Shown one piece after another: positions 46,190 to 58,340 of a stretch of DNA of 64,000 bases (within the stretch, counting starts at the first letter, position 1; each line of letters starts with the position of its first letter). Below the pieces are notes generated by a model. It was not told the DNA's origin and did not search any database. It saw only the letters and a program-made list of their open reading frames with translations. The DNA is taken from NCBI RefSeq assembly GCF_963924675.1, contig NC_089236.1:27489319-27553318 (forward strand), given 5' to 3'. Source of the DNA: Phocoena phocoena (taxonomy: Eukaryota; Chordata; Mammalia; Artiodactyla; Phocoenidae). The translations under genes were made by a program, and so were the position numbers.

Positions 46190-47900
46190 TTCTAAGCCAC
46201 TGATCAATTGTTTGGAGCAATATCCCCAAGTATATTATATCCTCCCAAATCTTGAGTCTCCTTTTTAATGTTGGGAGGCACAAGGTGTGATGACTTTTCA
46301 TTTACTTTAAACAGAATGTCCCAGTATATCTCAGACTATTTGTTCGAATAGAACCTTCACCCAGGTCACAGACCCCTAACTCATGGGGCTTGTTTCCAGC
46401 TCTTCTGGCAGGCATGTGTCCTACCAGGACATCTAGTATATTTGACATTTCGTGCTTACCAGGTTAAATTAGCACATTACAATTAGTATAATAGAACAGC
46501 TTGACATTGGTGGAATGTCAAGACAGTCAAGGTTTCAGCTGACTAGATTATATCTGATAGAAGAGATCACATAGCTCTGGAAGCAAATATTGAAGGTGTA
46601 TTTCTGATCCTGCTTTGTGAAGGTGAACAGTTTTTTCTTTTACTCTCTCACTGTTAGGGATTGAAAAGAACATTTTTACCAGATCAATAGATATATTCCA
46701 ATATGTTGTTTAACCAGTAAATATACTTAATACATAAGGACAGCTATTATTGGTGTTGCCACCTGGTTCAGCTCACAGTGGTTCATCACCATCCACTAAT
46801 ATCCAACTAGTTTTTACAGGTGTAAAATGGAAAAAAATTAACGGGTATACTTAGTACCACTCCTTAAATCTTTAAGAGTGGTGTTAATCCCTATAATTCC
46901 TGCAAATATATGGTTTATTCTAAATGAATATCTTGGTAAGATTTTGCAATTTCAAGGGCATACACTTGGTTCTTCCTATGATCACAACCTTGCTCTTTAG
47001 GGCTGGGAAAAAATGTGAAGGTTTAACTAAGTCATGTCTGGCCTAATTATATAATTAGGGAGTAAGGAAATAACTGTAGAGTATTTGAATTTAGGGCAAT
47101 ACTCAGTATATTGCCTGACCTACTAAGCCCTTCAATCTAAATGAAGGAAAATGATGGTATGTTGGCTGCCTGGTTCCAGTGTCAGATCAGACCTGTTTCT
47201 GTTATAAAATAAACTGGACATTTTAATTTACTTGGTGAAACATTACCCTGACCATACTCTAAGCTTCAGATTACTTTCTGAATTACAGTTTTTTATTCAA
47301 GGACACTGGGACAGTATACTAACTTAGATTTGAGAACTGAATCAGGGGTTTCAATTGTCCATTGCAGATGCTGAGATCGGCCTCTACTCACCAAATTTTA
47401 GTTGTTTTTTTTTATTAGGCAAGTTGAGTACCAGCTTATTTGGCTGTTCTTCTTGACCCTAGTAATACCATAATTTATTAGCTACTGACACAGATCCCTG
47501 TGAATAAAAATACGAATTGCCATTGTGGCCTTAACGCCTATTATAGAAATTACATCCACATCGTTTCTGATGATTAAGTGATAAGGATGATATGGAGTTG
47601 GTTTTTTTTTTTTTCAGCATCTACTGTAGGCAAATCTAGTTTACAAAGGTCAGTTACCACTGAGCTTCTTAAAAATGCCAGTTCCACCACTCCCTCCTTT
47701 AGAGCGCTCCACGTTAATTTCTCAAGAAATTATAGTTTAAAACCTCATAGAGAACATACTTCTGTGTTGCACTTTTGGTTCTTGCATAAGATATCAATTC
47801 TAATACTCTCATCTTTTTGAGACTTATACATCCTATAGTTTGTCAAAAATATTTGAATCTCTCTCTTAATTCTCTGTAGGTTGTTACCTCTCAGGTTTCA
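46190..47900 (-). mobile_element. ERVL-like endogenous retrovirus pol relic (reverse transcriptase)
   Basis: The minus strand from about 46870 to 46205 follows the nucleotide order of an ERVL-type reverse transcriptase (fingers, palm, thumb/connection); the right-hand part to about 47900 is probably more pol. It continues on the far side of the hAT element at 38476. No open frame of note survives, and stops and indels are frequent. The plus-strand frame at 47578-47820 is not a gene. The right limit is uncertain and no LTR was found. Confidence 0.55.
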
Positions 47901-48744
47901 GAGAGCCATCCAACAAAATATTGAGGCCAATTTAGTACCCTATGCTAGAACTTTAAATGGTGAATCATGTTTGTGTGCTCACACTTGTAAAATTTCTCCC
48001 ATCGAGCAGTAAATTCTTTGTCTCTTGCTATAACACTCTCAGGATTCATTCCCATATATATTCAGTGTTTCTGACAATACATATTGTCTACATCCTGAAA
48101 CTCCTTCAGCATGGAAGCTAGTTTCTCTCAGAGTTATGGTTCTGCAAAGACCTTACCTTCTCCTGATTACCAGGTAAGGAGTAGAAAGGCAGAATATGAG
48201 AACAAAAACTTCCCATGAGGTCAAGTCTTTGGGAGAAGGGTGGCTACTCTGCTAACTCAAGGTGAAGAGTACTGTTTCCACTGCTCTGGAAGATTCAGAT
48301 GACTTGAGAAGCTCCTGACTCTCAGGATCAACTTTTAAATATTTCTACCCTAGATCTTAGGGATCTAATTTTTCCTATTAGATCCCTGACTCAGACACTG
48401 GAGACTTACGCTTTCATTGAATTAAAAGCATTTGATGCCTCAAAAGATAATGTAAAATAACACTTAAGGACATAGCAGGGTCACAATTTTTGAAAACTGA
48501 AGTTTTTGAATGCTACCATGAGTATTCTGAAACCAAAAATGGCTAACATTCGGAGGAAGCCAAATGCAAATTTTATGTAATCAACAGTAACTATTGAAAA
48601 AACTCATGTTCCTCGATTCAGGCTTGATTAATGTTTTCTGATCGGGGGAGAAGGAGCTCTGGAGTGGCAGAAGGAAGCAAAGATATGCTGGCTATTGAGT
48701 ACAGAACACTAGGGGGAGGTGTACCTGAGGATACTGTCTATATG
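47901..48744. other. Unassigned stretch
   Basis: Possibly further decayed ERV pol, but I cannot support it. No other gene or repeat seen. Confidence 0.35.
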
Positions 48745-49161
48745 TAGCATGTTCCATCTGGAGTTGCCCTGGTCCTGGTCAATGCTGCTGTGACTTACTT
48801 GAAGCCTCAACTGGCCACATTTTGACACTATGCCAAGTTTGAACTGGTTCTTCCAACCTCTGCTGAGATCCCTACAGCTATTCAGAGCTTGAAAAAAATT
48901 GTCAATAGTGCTCAAACTGTCCGTAGTTCTTCAAACACCTCACAGTTAAGGAAGCTCTACTGAATGGTTTGTGACCACTGAGATATAGATATAGTTTTAT
49001 GTTGGGAGATCATTGGCAAGCATGGCATCATTGGCTATGATGTCTGAAGACCAATATTTAACATGTGATTATTTGCTTTATTATTTAGGTGTTCTTGGGC
49101 CATGTGTGAGCAGACTGGTATTTGAATAAAATAAGACAATGTGTCAAAAAAAAAAAAAAAA
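48745..49161 (+). pseudogene. ATP5MG (pseudogene): ATP5MG (ATP5L) processed pseudogene
   Basis: ATP5MG is the small g subunit of the membrane part of mitochondrial ATP synthase, about 103 residues. The copy shows LVNAAVTYLKPQLATF, HYAKFELVLPTSAEIPTAIQ and SLKKIVNSAQT, then, after frameshifts, the C-terminus EIIGKHGIIGYDV and a stop at 49045-49047. A 3' UTR follows with AATAAA at 49125-49130 and A16 at 49146-49161, all features of an mRNA retrocopy. It lacks about the first ten codons. TGA at 48833-48835 replaces a Trp codon and there is a frameshift near 48930, so it is not functional. No clean TSD was seen. Confidence 0.93.
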
Positions 49162-51189
49162 GAGGGCATCGATTACTAGCAACATCTCCATATTACCATG
49201 ACAAGGCAGAATACTGTAGACCAGGTTTACTAGAGTACCACCTTATATGTATCTGGGACCATTTCATGGAATGTTGCTTAAATTAGAACTGAGAAGCCAT
49301 GAGATATTTTTCCTCATTCAGTTTAAAATGGCATGGGTGTGACTCTGAGATATTGCAAACTTAAAAGCTTTCTCTTCTCTGGTGAAACTTGACCTGAGAT
49401 AGAATGTGTTAGTCTTAACAATTTTCAAGGGAGGTCATGGACATGCTCACACATTCCCACCAATGTCTGAATAGTCTGGAGGGCCAAAGGAACTTAGATG
49501 CTAGCCTACCAAGAAAGCAAAAACTTAAAAGAGACCAAGTATAAACCTGAAATAACTACATCAAATTTTCTATCTTCAGGCAGAATAGAGGCCAGAGTTA
49601 GAGTGAAAGTCTATTAAAAGAAATAAAGTCATATAAAATTGTTTCACATGAGTTTGTAATGTAAAATTCATATTTGCTACATTTAGTAAGATGCCAACTA
49701 TGGAAAAACATACATGGTGAGATATATGAGAAACTACAATTAAAATCAAGGTGCTGCATTTATTTTCCAAATTTCCAAAAGCTAATGTAAACACACTGGT
49801 TTTATCATCAAAAAAAAGGCTTTGTAAGGAACTTTGAATACAATTTTATTTTATTTTTCTATAAAATGTTAAAATATCTAACACATGAGAACACAAATAA
49901 GTTTAACTTTATACACAATTTCAGAACATGAAAGTCATGTAAAATTTACTAAGCAAGGCCATAGAAGTCCCCATTGTCATGATGGATTTTTATAATGATA
50001 TAATCCTTAATAAATTATACTTCCATTTATTATTCCATTATTAATTCTCTCATCTGAATTGCCTTGGGCATGTCTGCCATAAAATTGTTCAACATAATAT
50101 TTCTTTCTGTGTCAATCATATAGCACATGCAAATCTCCTAACCATGAATAAGACAAACTTCATTTTCTTTAAAACACATACCCAGCTTTCAGAAAATATT
50201 TATGTTGAAAATTAAGATATGCTGAAAGAAAACTATGACTCACGTTTAATGGACTAATAGAGTTCTGACCTTAGATGTGTTATCATATAGTACTTTCTTC
50301 TACTTTTTACAAATGAAAATAGATGGATTCTACTTTATACTTTTCACATCATTTCTCCCTTTCAATCATGCATTTGTTAATTTTAATTTAGCTCACACCT
50401 CTATGAAAGTAGATGTATAGTTCCATTCATACAGATGACTAAAATAGATCACAGAAGACTGTAAAAAAAAACTGCTGATAACAAAAAATGATAATAGGAG
50501 AATTGTTCACAATTGTCTATTTTCTTAGTTCTCTCTAACACTTTAAGTTGACTGCCAACTTCAACCCAATATTCAGTGCTGCTCCACCATTGTTTTCCTT
50601 TTGTTTCTTGTTAGTTCCCTGTTCTATTTTCTTCCATGGCTATTCCAGACCTTTATCATACTCCTTATGTTTTCTCTCCTTACTTTCAGCAGACAACAAT
50701 GTTTTCTTCATAAAGATACTACATTTTCTCAAAAGCACATGTTCTGTTTCTTTATTACCAACCAATCAATAGAAATAACAAAATCCTTAATTTCCCTTCA
50801 GTTTCATGAAAAAAGATTTCCTTCTTTTCTTTCTGTCCCAGGAGTCCTAGCCAGGCTCTAGTTTCCATCTTTTCCTCCCACAGTTGTGATCCTCTCCATG
50901 AAGTAAATCCTCCTCTTCTTGTGTTTAACTTATAGCTCTCTGCTTGATATTTCCCATCAAATTAAATATCTCTCAAAATTTTGATGAAAAAATTAAACAA
51001 ACAAACCACTCCTTATTTTCAGATAACTTGTAGCTACTGCCCCAGTTTCCTCTTTTTAACCGATGTACTTTATAAGCATGTGATGTGTTTGCTCTGTGCA
51101 CTTCTTTATCTATGGAAAACCCCATACTACTCTCACATTTAACCACATAGTCACTTCTTCACCCTCAATTACATTTATGTTTGTGATTC
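49162..51189. other. About 2 kb of unique AT-rich DNA
   Basis: No gene or clear repeat recognised. Open frames at 50548-50861 are hydrophobic only because of T-rich codons. Confidence 0.4.
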
Positions 51190-51420
51190 ACTAACACTGC
51201 TATCTCTACCTGAAATGCTCTCACTTCTCTTCTTAGTTTGGCTAACTTTTGGTAACCCAAATATCCATCCTACAAATACTTATTTGGCATGTGTTATGGT
51301 TAAGGTATTCTAGTTTCTGTGACTTTTCCTCATCTGGTTGCTATTCTTATGACAGTTATTTAAAAAATCAACAACACCTAGAACATAGGTGACAGTTAAT
51401 AAATATTTTTAAAGGAATGG
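51190..51420 (-). mobile_element. L2/MIR-age repeat fragment (weak)
   Basis: 'tctacctgaaatgctctcacttctcttcttagtttggctaac' resembles the L2 motif ccTGGAATGC…CCTggcTAAC. The later 'gacagttaataaatattttta' looks like an L2 3' end. Orientation is uncertain and it is strongly diverged. Confidence 0.35.
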
Positions 51421-51960
51421 ATAGAAATGTAATCATGGTACAAGCTATGAGTATCAGTGAAGACCTTCTTGGGGGAAGTGACATCTAAATTTAAACCTGG
51501 GCATTGAATAGAAATTTGAAAATGAAAGGAGTGGGATGGAAAAACAAAAAGTTTCAGAGGAAAATCATGTTTGAGGAGTCTGTAAAAGAAAATAATTTAA
51601 AAACCATATGTTAAAGAACTTGAAAGAAGACCAATGAAACCAGGGTGTGTGTGTTGGGGCCGGGGGTGCAGAGCAGAATGGACTGTGAGACAAGATAAAG
51701 CCAAAGATGATATAGAAATATATCCACAAAAGTTGTGGTACATTTTATATATACATTTACTTGAACCTAAAAGCAATGAGAAGTCAATAAAGTTGCTTAA
51801 GCAGGGAAATTTACTTGGTCAAGTTTGATTTTTCCAATGAGTTTTCTTTAACTATGGGAAAAATGAGAACCATTAGAAAACTCTTATTGATAGGACTAGT
51901 GCTCTAGACAAAGGTGTGGGCCATGGAGTAGGGGTGAAGTAGACAGAATCAATAGCTGTG
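51421..51960. other. Unassigned stretch
   Basis: Possibly part of the same unnamed old repeat seen at 4540-4650 (a 'gaagaccttcttgggggaagtgacatctaaatttaaacctgg' type sequence). No gene. Confidence 0.35.
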
Positions 51961-52395
51961 TCAACCTAAATAAACCTAGTAGGAAATAATCAAGTGAAAA
52001 TGTTTATTTGGGATTAAAGAATTATAATTTAGGGCACACAAATTTGGATAGCCACCCAAACAGGGTCTGCAAGGAAGTGAAATCCAGGACCTTTTAAAGG
52101 CAAAGAAAGGAGGTTTGCATTACAAAGAATTTTAATTAGAGTAGAAGGCAGAAGACAGTCTTGGTTAAACAAGCTAAGGCTATCACTAGAGGGATGGAAA
52201 AGTGCATTACTGTGACAAGTTGCAGGTATTCTTGTAGAATCCTTGGAATTTTTGTGTTTTGCCCTTAGTTCCAAAGTTCATGGTCCCACCTAGTGAGGAT
52301 GCACATAATGTTCACCTTTTTAATGGCATCCCAGCTCCCTTTTAAAGCACTTGGATCTGAGTGACAATTTTACTTTGTTTTTCCCCCTTTTGACC
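51961..52395 (-). mobile_element. 3' LTR of the second ERV, with polypurine tract
   Basis: The sequence from about 52230 to 52370 is repeated in diverged form at 56460-56600 (for example CCAAAGTTCATGGTCCCACC against CAAAAGTTTATGGTTCCACC), as expected of two LTRs. Immediately to the right, 52378-52394 reads ttttttcccccttttga. On the minus strand this is an AAAAGGGGGAAAA polypurine tract just upstream of the LTR, where plus-strand DNA synthesis starts. The left limit of the LTR is approximate. Confidence 0.6.
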
Positions 52396-54360
52396 AAGAC
52401 TTTTATTGGAAAGCATTGCTGATGAACTTAACAGATTTGCTTTGTCTCATGTTGCTGGAAATGACCTGTCCTAGAAAGTCATGTCCCATATCAGAGGTAT
52501 TTTTTAATCTTTGATGGTAACTTCAAGGAGTCAGTGTCATAAGACTTTGGTCACATTTGAACCAAGGGAGGCATTCAGGAAATGACTCTTGGGCAGTTTC
52601 CTCATCCAGGATTTCATCAAATTACCTGAAGGTTCAGGTCAATAAGACTTATCTATCATTTTAATCCACTGAGCAAACATAATCTTGGTGTTCGTAAAAG
52701 TTTTGGAGCAGAACTGAGTGAGGAGTAACATAAGAGTTTAAATACGAGGACATATAGCAAAATTCAATAAAAATTGTAAACAATACTTGAAGGCCTGATC
52801 TTATCTAAACACCTACACCAGAAGGAAGGCAATGGAAAATATCAATAGGAAACCAGAGGGTGTCATTAAAAGACATTGGATCAGAGAGGTTTGTGTTAGT
52901 GTTCTAATTTTTTGAGCTCTAATTCAACTTCATCAGAAGTACAGATGCATGTATAGCAGGTCATGTTGGCTACAGCACAGACGCCACCCTGTCTACAAGG
53001 ATATAATCCAGAACTATTTGATTACCTAATACACTCCTTGCTAGGGCATCCAGGGATAGTTTTTGTTGAGCCAAGGCTCGAGTATTAGATCTGCTTATTT
53101 AGTTATGGTTAGGAATATATACTTTAACAACAGTTCATTATGGACTGAACCAACCCAAGGAACAAATACTTTGGCAATGATAATCAATGGAGAGTAGATA
53201 AGGTATAAAAAGGAGGCTGCCAAGTCTCAGCTAGGGCTATAAGATAGTGGCTGGATTTTTTCCTTTAACAAGAACTTCAGATGGAATGCTATGTTATCCC
53301 AAAAGGCACTGCCTTGTCATGTGCCTGCTGTCTAGCCCATGGTTCCCCTTTGTAACCACATACAAAGGTACATCTGGAAGGGCACATACTACATGGTCAA
53401 GTATGTTGTTATTTATGTTTTCACTGACAGGTATGAACTTCAGAATATGCTCTAGTCAGAGATCAGTGTGGCCATTACAGCTCATTAAGGGGCCAGCTGA
53501 CAACCCTTTGTCCCTAGTATGACAAAAGGCTTGACACAGATGGATGAAATCCCATTTCTTACAAATTTTGGTCAGCCATTTGCTTGATGCTAGAAGCAAA
53601 AGAAAAAGCGGGAGGGTTGGAACGTTGGAGGAGTAGGGTTTGGGATAAATATTTTGTGTCAGTGTCAACCTCAAAAACAAGGTGGAGATAACAGATCAAA
53701 CAGTTTTACTCTACAGGCAGTTTTAAGGGCTGAATGCTTAAAGTTTCCTATAAAATTGGGAACCAAGGGAAAATTTGTGATGGGTATAACTAGGTGGTCT
53801 TTATATTTGGATGATTGTGGTCTTTGGAGACATACTCAGCACTTGGAGAGATTTTCCCCAGTTGTTATAGTTTGGGAATGGTTTACTGGAATATTATCTC
53901 CCATTTGCCAAAAGTAGTACCCTCAAGGAAGGTAAAAACTTCAGCTAATATTAAACAGACTCTGACAAAATGCTCACTAGTCACCATCTTGGACTTAATA
54001 AAGGAAGTCATTAAATGATATTATGAAACCACCAGCCAACTCAATGGGACTTTCTTAACAAGAGTGTTGAATTAGTATTATTAAACTCAGTAAATCCATC
54101 AGTGTGATAGAGCAGATCTATTATGAAATGGATCAGTAATGAGGTTAGAATAGTGTGTATGTATACACTGGCCTCGGCCTGAATTTTGTGAAAACCGTCA
54201 GAATCAAGATGTGATCTGCTTCACTTCCCAGTTAATTTTAATTTTAATTTTAATCGTCTAATTGTTTCAGAAGTCCAGTCAGGTGTTGGAGACTTCTTTA
54301 AATGAGAAACATGAATCCAAGAATCAGCACCTTTAACCTTTGCAGCACAAGGATTAGTTA
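52396..54360 (-). mobile_element. ERV internal region between integrase and 3' LTR
   Basis: By position this is where env would lie in a minus-strand provirus. I could not recognise an envelope domain, and the open frames (53456-53680 minus; 53247-53522 and 53654-53917 plus) are short and without resemblance. It may be a decayed env, a deletion remnant or unrelated DNA. Confidence 0.35.
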
Positions 54361-55260
54361 AGGGTACCTGATATGATCCTTTCCATCCACCGTGTAAAAA
54401 ATCTTTTAAAAGACAGAATCACCTGGTTGTAGATTGTGATGTTTGTTGTCTTCATCTCTCAGGAGTGCATTGTGGAAATATAGTTTACCAAGGTATATAT
54501 ATTTTTAATGTAAGCCTCTGATTAGTCCTTTGCAATATTGAAGCATGTGTTTTTCAATTAGTTGAAGAACAGAGAGATCCAACTGCATAGGTCACCCAGT
54601 AATAATTTCAAATGGTGACAGCTTGTGTCTCCCAAAGAAGATATCTCTCAGATTGAAAAGGACCAGAGGAAGTGTCTAAGGACAAGCCAATTTCAAGGTC
54701 TCTGTAAATTTTGCCAGTTGAGGCTTAATAATGCCATTTGTTCTTTCCACCAGTCCAGAGGACTGGGGGTGAAAGCACAATGAAAATGTTGTAGAATATA
54801 CCAAACCTTACTGATCTGTCTCATAAGACGGCTAGTAAAATGTTTTCCTCAGTCACGATGCAGTTCTGAGGGCATACCCAAGTGGATATAATCTTTTCTA
54901 AGAATATTTTTACAATAGCCAAATTTGTAGCCCATTGACAAGGGAGTGCTCCAATCCAATGAGAAAACATGCAAATCATAACAAAACCAAATTTATAGCC
55001 TTGGGAAGGAGACAGCTGGATAAAATCCATTTGACATACCTCAAAAGCCCTTTTAGGCAAGTCAAAATGGCCAAGGGCATTTTGGATAATTTTCCCTGGG
55101 TTGTATTTAGGACACAGAGCACTAGTTAATTGTGCCTTCTTCGTAGCCTTAGAAATATTTCCCCACCAGTACTGTTTCATGAAATTTCCAAGTTTATCTG
55201 CTGTCCAGTGGGTCATCCGACAAGTCATTTTCATCAGGGGTCTTTTCATGGACTCTGGAA
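54361..55260 (-). pseudogene. ERV integrase (pol C-terminus), degraded
   Basis: In a retrovirus this enzyme inserts viral DNA into the host genome. The frame 54821-55249 (142 aa) holds the end of the zinc-binding region (YWWGN followed by a single CPKY) and the start of the catalytic core around QMDFIQL, where the first acidic residue of the D,D-35-E triad sits. The core's glutamate region, GLVERTNG, is found further on in another frame near 54735-54765. The zinc site shows one Cys instead of the usual pair, and stops and frameshifts separate the parts, so no active enzyme can be made. The type is closest to gammaretrovirus-like (class I) elements. Confidence 0.82.
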
Positions 55261-55379
55261 AGACAAGTCTTTTATTTGGGCCATACCATAAATTAGTTTT
55301 ACAGGCTAAAAATACAATTGTTATATGTCCAATAAAGTCTTTTTTTTTTTAATGTGATGTCTTAGATTGGGCATCTTTG

Positions 55380-56420
55380 GTCATTTTCATTAGCTCCTCT
55401 TTCAAAATATAGTCAAAATTTGACATAAATTTTGTTTCAGGTTGGGTGGCTTATAAGGCAGTTGCCCTTGCAGCCTGATCAGCCAAATTGTTTCTTTTGA
55501 TTTCATCTAAATTTAATGCCCAGGCACCTGAATGATGGCTAGGAGAGATGGAAGTTGGTTTGATTCCAACAACTTGTTTACCCAATTTCCACTCCTAATC
55601 TAGTTTTTTCCCAAGGTCAAAAATCCTCTTTGTTTCCAAAGCATGCTAAAGTCATGAAGTGCCCCCAAAGCATCATGACTGTTTGTATGGATATTCACAG
55701 TTTTGCCTTCCACTAGGGTACAAGCCTAAGCTAAAGAATGGAGTTCTCTGCCTGATATGCTGAAGTAGAGGTAAGCAGTGGAGCTGCCTCAATTACTACA
55801 AAGGAAGAAGTGATAACATGTCCAACACAATACTATTCTTTGCCATTTTTCAAATAAGAGTCATCATAGTAAGCTATGAAATCTCAGCATTAGCAATAGA
55901 GGTTCTTGTAAATCAGCTCTAGGTATTAGTAACTGATCAGTCAGGGTCAGACCGTCATAAGGAATTTTGTCAGTAGGTAAAGTGAAAAGGCTTGCAAGGT
56001 GGAGGTTGTTGCAGTTGGAAAGGGTTGTATGAAGAATATTTGGTAACAATATTTCACATGAGGCAAGATGGTTTACAGAAATCTGTTGAGTATGATGAGA
56101 ATTGAGCAAGGCTTCTACTGCATGGGAAACAGATGATGAGTGGAGAGCCCATAACTATTTCCTCAGTTAATTTTGTAAGGACTGATGCTGTTGAAATAGT
56201 TCTCATGCATGGGGGATACCTCTGGCTACAGGTCTGATTGTAGACTACAATAGATAGGACATCAATGTTTACCTCCGTGACTTTGAATAAGCACTCCTAA
56301 GGCATTACCCCTCATTCGTACACAAAGAGGAAAAAGGGTAGGGTGCACTTTTTAAGTTTAGGGACTTCAAAAGAGCCCCATTGTGGCCTCTGAAATTTTA
56401 AATTATCTTTGGTGCTATTG
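55380..56420 (-). pseudogene. ERV RT-connection and RNase H remnant
   Basis: Directly upstream (minus strand) of the integrase, pieces in three frames have the wording of a class I RNase H domain, for example the ALHDF-like segment near 55660 and KRNNLADQAARATA near 55460-55500. It is followed on the right by connection-domain-like DNA to about 56420. The reverse transcriptase and gag are missing: the LTR remnant starts about 40 bp further on. This points to a large deletion in the 5' half of the provirus. Confidence 0.6.
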
Positions 56421-56459
56421 GTCCTTTGAGACAGAAATTTAAAAAAGAACACAAGATGC

Positions 56460-56600
56460 TGGGAATATTTGTGGTCTGACCCCATTCAAAAGTTTATGGT
56501 TCCACCTGGTGAGGTTGAGTATTGTCATCTTTTTAATCATTTCCCGGTTCCATTTTAAAACCCCTTGACATAAATAACTCCATTTTATTTCAAATTTCAC
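56460..56600 (-). mobile_element. 5' LTR remnant of the second ERV
   Basis: This is diverged homology to 52230-52370 in the same orientation (…GGTTCCACCTGGTGAGG…, …CCATTTTAAA…). Only about 140 bp can be matched. The order LTR, RNase H, integrase, polypurine tract, LTR on the minus strand is that of a provirus. Confidence 0.6.
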
Positions 56601-57369
56601 AGCTGTTTAAAAGAAACAAATAATAGCTGTCTTTAACTGGTTGTTGGGACAGAAAAGAGGGACAAGTCAAATAAATTTGAGGATAAAGAAATAATTAACT
56701 CACTTTTGAACATCTTAGTTTGTGGGAGAGATATAATCTAGATGTAGAAGAAGCAAGTGGAATTACAGACTTGCAACTCTGAAAAAATGCCTGAGTTACT
56801 GTTGTAAATTTGGAAACCATAGGCTTATCCTATGGGGGAAAGAAGTTTCCAGTAATAATGAGATCAAGGGTGTGGCAAGAAGTGTCATGCATAATGTGGA
56901 GAGAGAAATTCTTCCAGTTTTTCAGAACCTCTTTTCCTAATGAAAGGATAAGCAGCCTTAGAGCTAGCATGAGATTTCTTCGTTTTGTACAGATAGAGCT
57001 CCAGAGTCGCTTTTATTTATTGAGTCATGCAGAAAGATAATACTAGGTTAAAGTTGAAACTTTCAGAACCTTTAGTTTTTATTGCTGATAATCCCTATAA
57101 CGATTTCTTATTCGAACTTCTACATATCACAAATCGAGAGTTTTTTGGGCTTTGTATTTTTATCATCAGTCATAAGGATGTCAAACAATTAAGAGATCAG
57201 TGTGCTAGGTGGATCAGCTACACGGTTATTGAAGTTGTTTATCAGAAGACTTGACTCAAACATCATTTACCAAAGAAATTCTCCTCTGTAATTCCTGGGA
57301 TTAAATAGGTACTACTCCCATAGTCACCATTATTTTTTCCTGCTGGCAATACCATAGTATTTGTTACAT
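56601..57369. other. Unassigned stretch
   Basis: No gene or repeat recognised; the frames at 56810-57254 (+) have no resemblance to known proteins. Confidence 0.4.
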
Positions 57370-57490
57370 GTATTCTAATTATTCCTCACTGATGTTGGAT
57401 CCTCCTAGACCCTGTGAGGTCAGGGGCTTTTGTTTTCTTCCCAACATCTAGCCAAATGGCTGGTACAGCATAAGGATTTATTAAACTGAT
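57370..57490 (+). mobile_element. L2 LINE 3' fragment
   Basis: 'ctagaccctgtgaggtcaggggcttttgttttcttcccaacatctagccaaatggctggtacagcataaggatttatt' follows the L2 3' end in order (…TGAGGgCAGGGaC…TTgTcccCAgcacCTAGcacagtgcctGGcaCA…). Confidence 0.65.
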
Positions 57491-58129
57491 TAATCTTAGC
57501 TCGTATTCATTTGCCTTGTATATTTTTTTCCTTTGGATTTTATATTTTTACTTATATATTTATATTATATTTAATTATATTTAAATTTTATCCAGTGCTT
57601 GACTTCCCCCAGATTTAAGAAGAATTTGTTTTTCCATGTAATCCTTGGGTTCTTTCACTTTTTAGCCCTATAATTTTTCTCAGTTAATACAAATCATTCT
57701 AGGAAGAAACAGAAAATATACTGTAACATTTTTATATCAGGTGAAATAGCATCAAGACAAAGGAGAACAAGTAAGAATGAGGGAAACCTCAGAGGCAGAA
57801 AGGATAGATTCTTTCCTCAGTTCTGAGGAGAGGGTAAAAATGTTCAACCAAAGGAGGGTAGGCACAACTCTCTTCAGGTGTTCCAGTCAGAGGAAGTCAC
57901 TGATGGAAAGCAGAATGTACTGGAGGAAGAATTGGGTTGGCGCATACAAGACACTGGAGAGGAATCACTTGGGAACACTAGAAAGCCCCAAGGTCCAAAA
58001 GATCCCAACTGAAGAAGGCCAGATAACTTGAATCCTTCTGCCACAGAAAGAATGTATTTGAGAAGCTGCCGGAGAAGCCAGTGGCAGGAGGAGAGGTTTA
58101 TAATGTAGACTGTAAGCCAAAGCACACCT
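57491..58129. other. Unassigned stretch
   Basis: AT-rich, then purine-rich (57770-58050). The open frame at 57777-58031 (84 aa, charged) has no recognisable family and no other gene signals. Confidence 0.4.
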
Positions 58130-58340
58130 ATGCTGAATCCTGACTCTAATGCCTACCAGATCATCATGACATTAGTATTTAATTTCTTTAAAACCTCAGG
58201 TAAGGTTTACGGAGGTGGTCATTTTACCTTTGTAAAATAGTGCAGACATCATGAAGTACTGTTATGGAGTATAAGTAAGCTAACTGCAGAAAAGACAACA
58301 GTACCTAGAAAGCACTCAATAAATATTTAGCTACTATTAG
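58130..58340 (+). mobile_element. MIR SINE
   Basis: 'tgctgaatcctgactctaatgcctaccag…aatttctttaaaacctcagg…agtacctagaaagcactcaataaatatttagctactatta' gives MIR from core to 3' end in order. Confidence 0.72.

Larger units (their letters stand above)
38477..46197 (+). mobile_element. hAT DNA transposon (Charlie-like), autonomous length, interrupted by L1s
   Basis: The element proper is 38485-46189. It is flanked by an 8-bp TSD, TTCTAAGT at 38477-38484 and TTCTAAGC at 46190-46197, as hAT elements make. The 5' end CAGGCGTTCCCAACCCCTGG and the 3' end CTAGGACAGCTG are remnants of the inverted terminal repeats; the right one seems to have lost about 20 bp. Without the two L1 insertions (39314-40525 and 41059-44848) the element is about 2.7 kb, the usual size of an autonomous Charlie-type hAT. 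It has one broken transposase gene in the middle and non-coding ends. The exact subfamily was not assigned. Confidence 0.9.

Noticed and set aside
54821..55249. 142-codon integrase frame as a functional or domesticated gene
   Set aside because: One Cys of the zinc site is missing, the catalytic core is split by frameshifts, and nothing suggests selection.
57777..58031. 84-codon charged open frame
   Set aside because: No family resemblance, promoter, splice signals or homologous neighbour; it is within the length expected by chance in purine-rich DNA.
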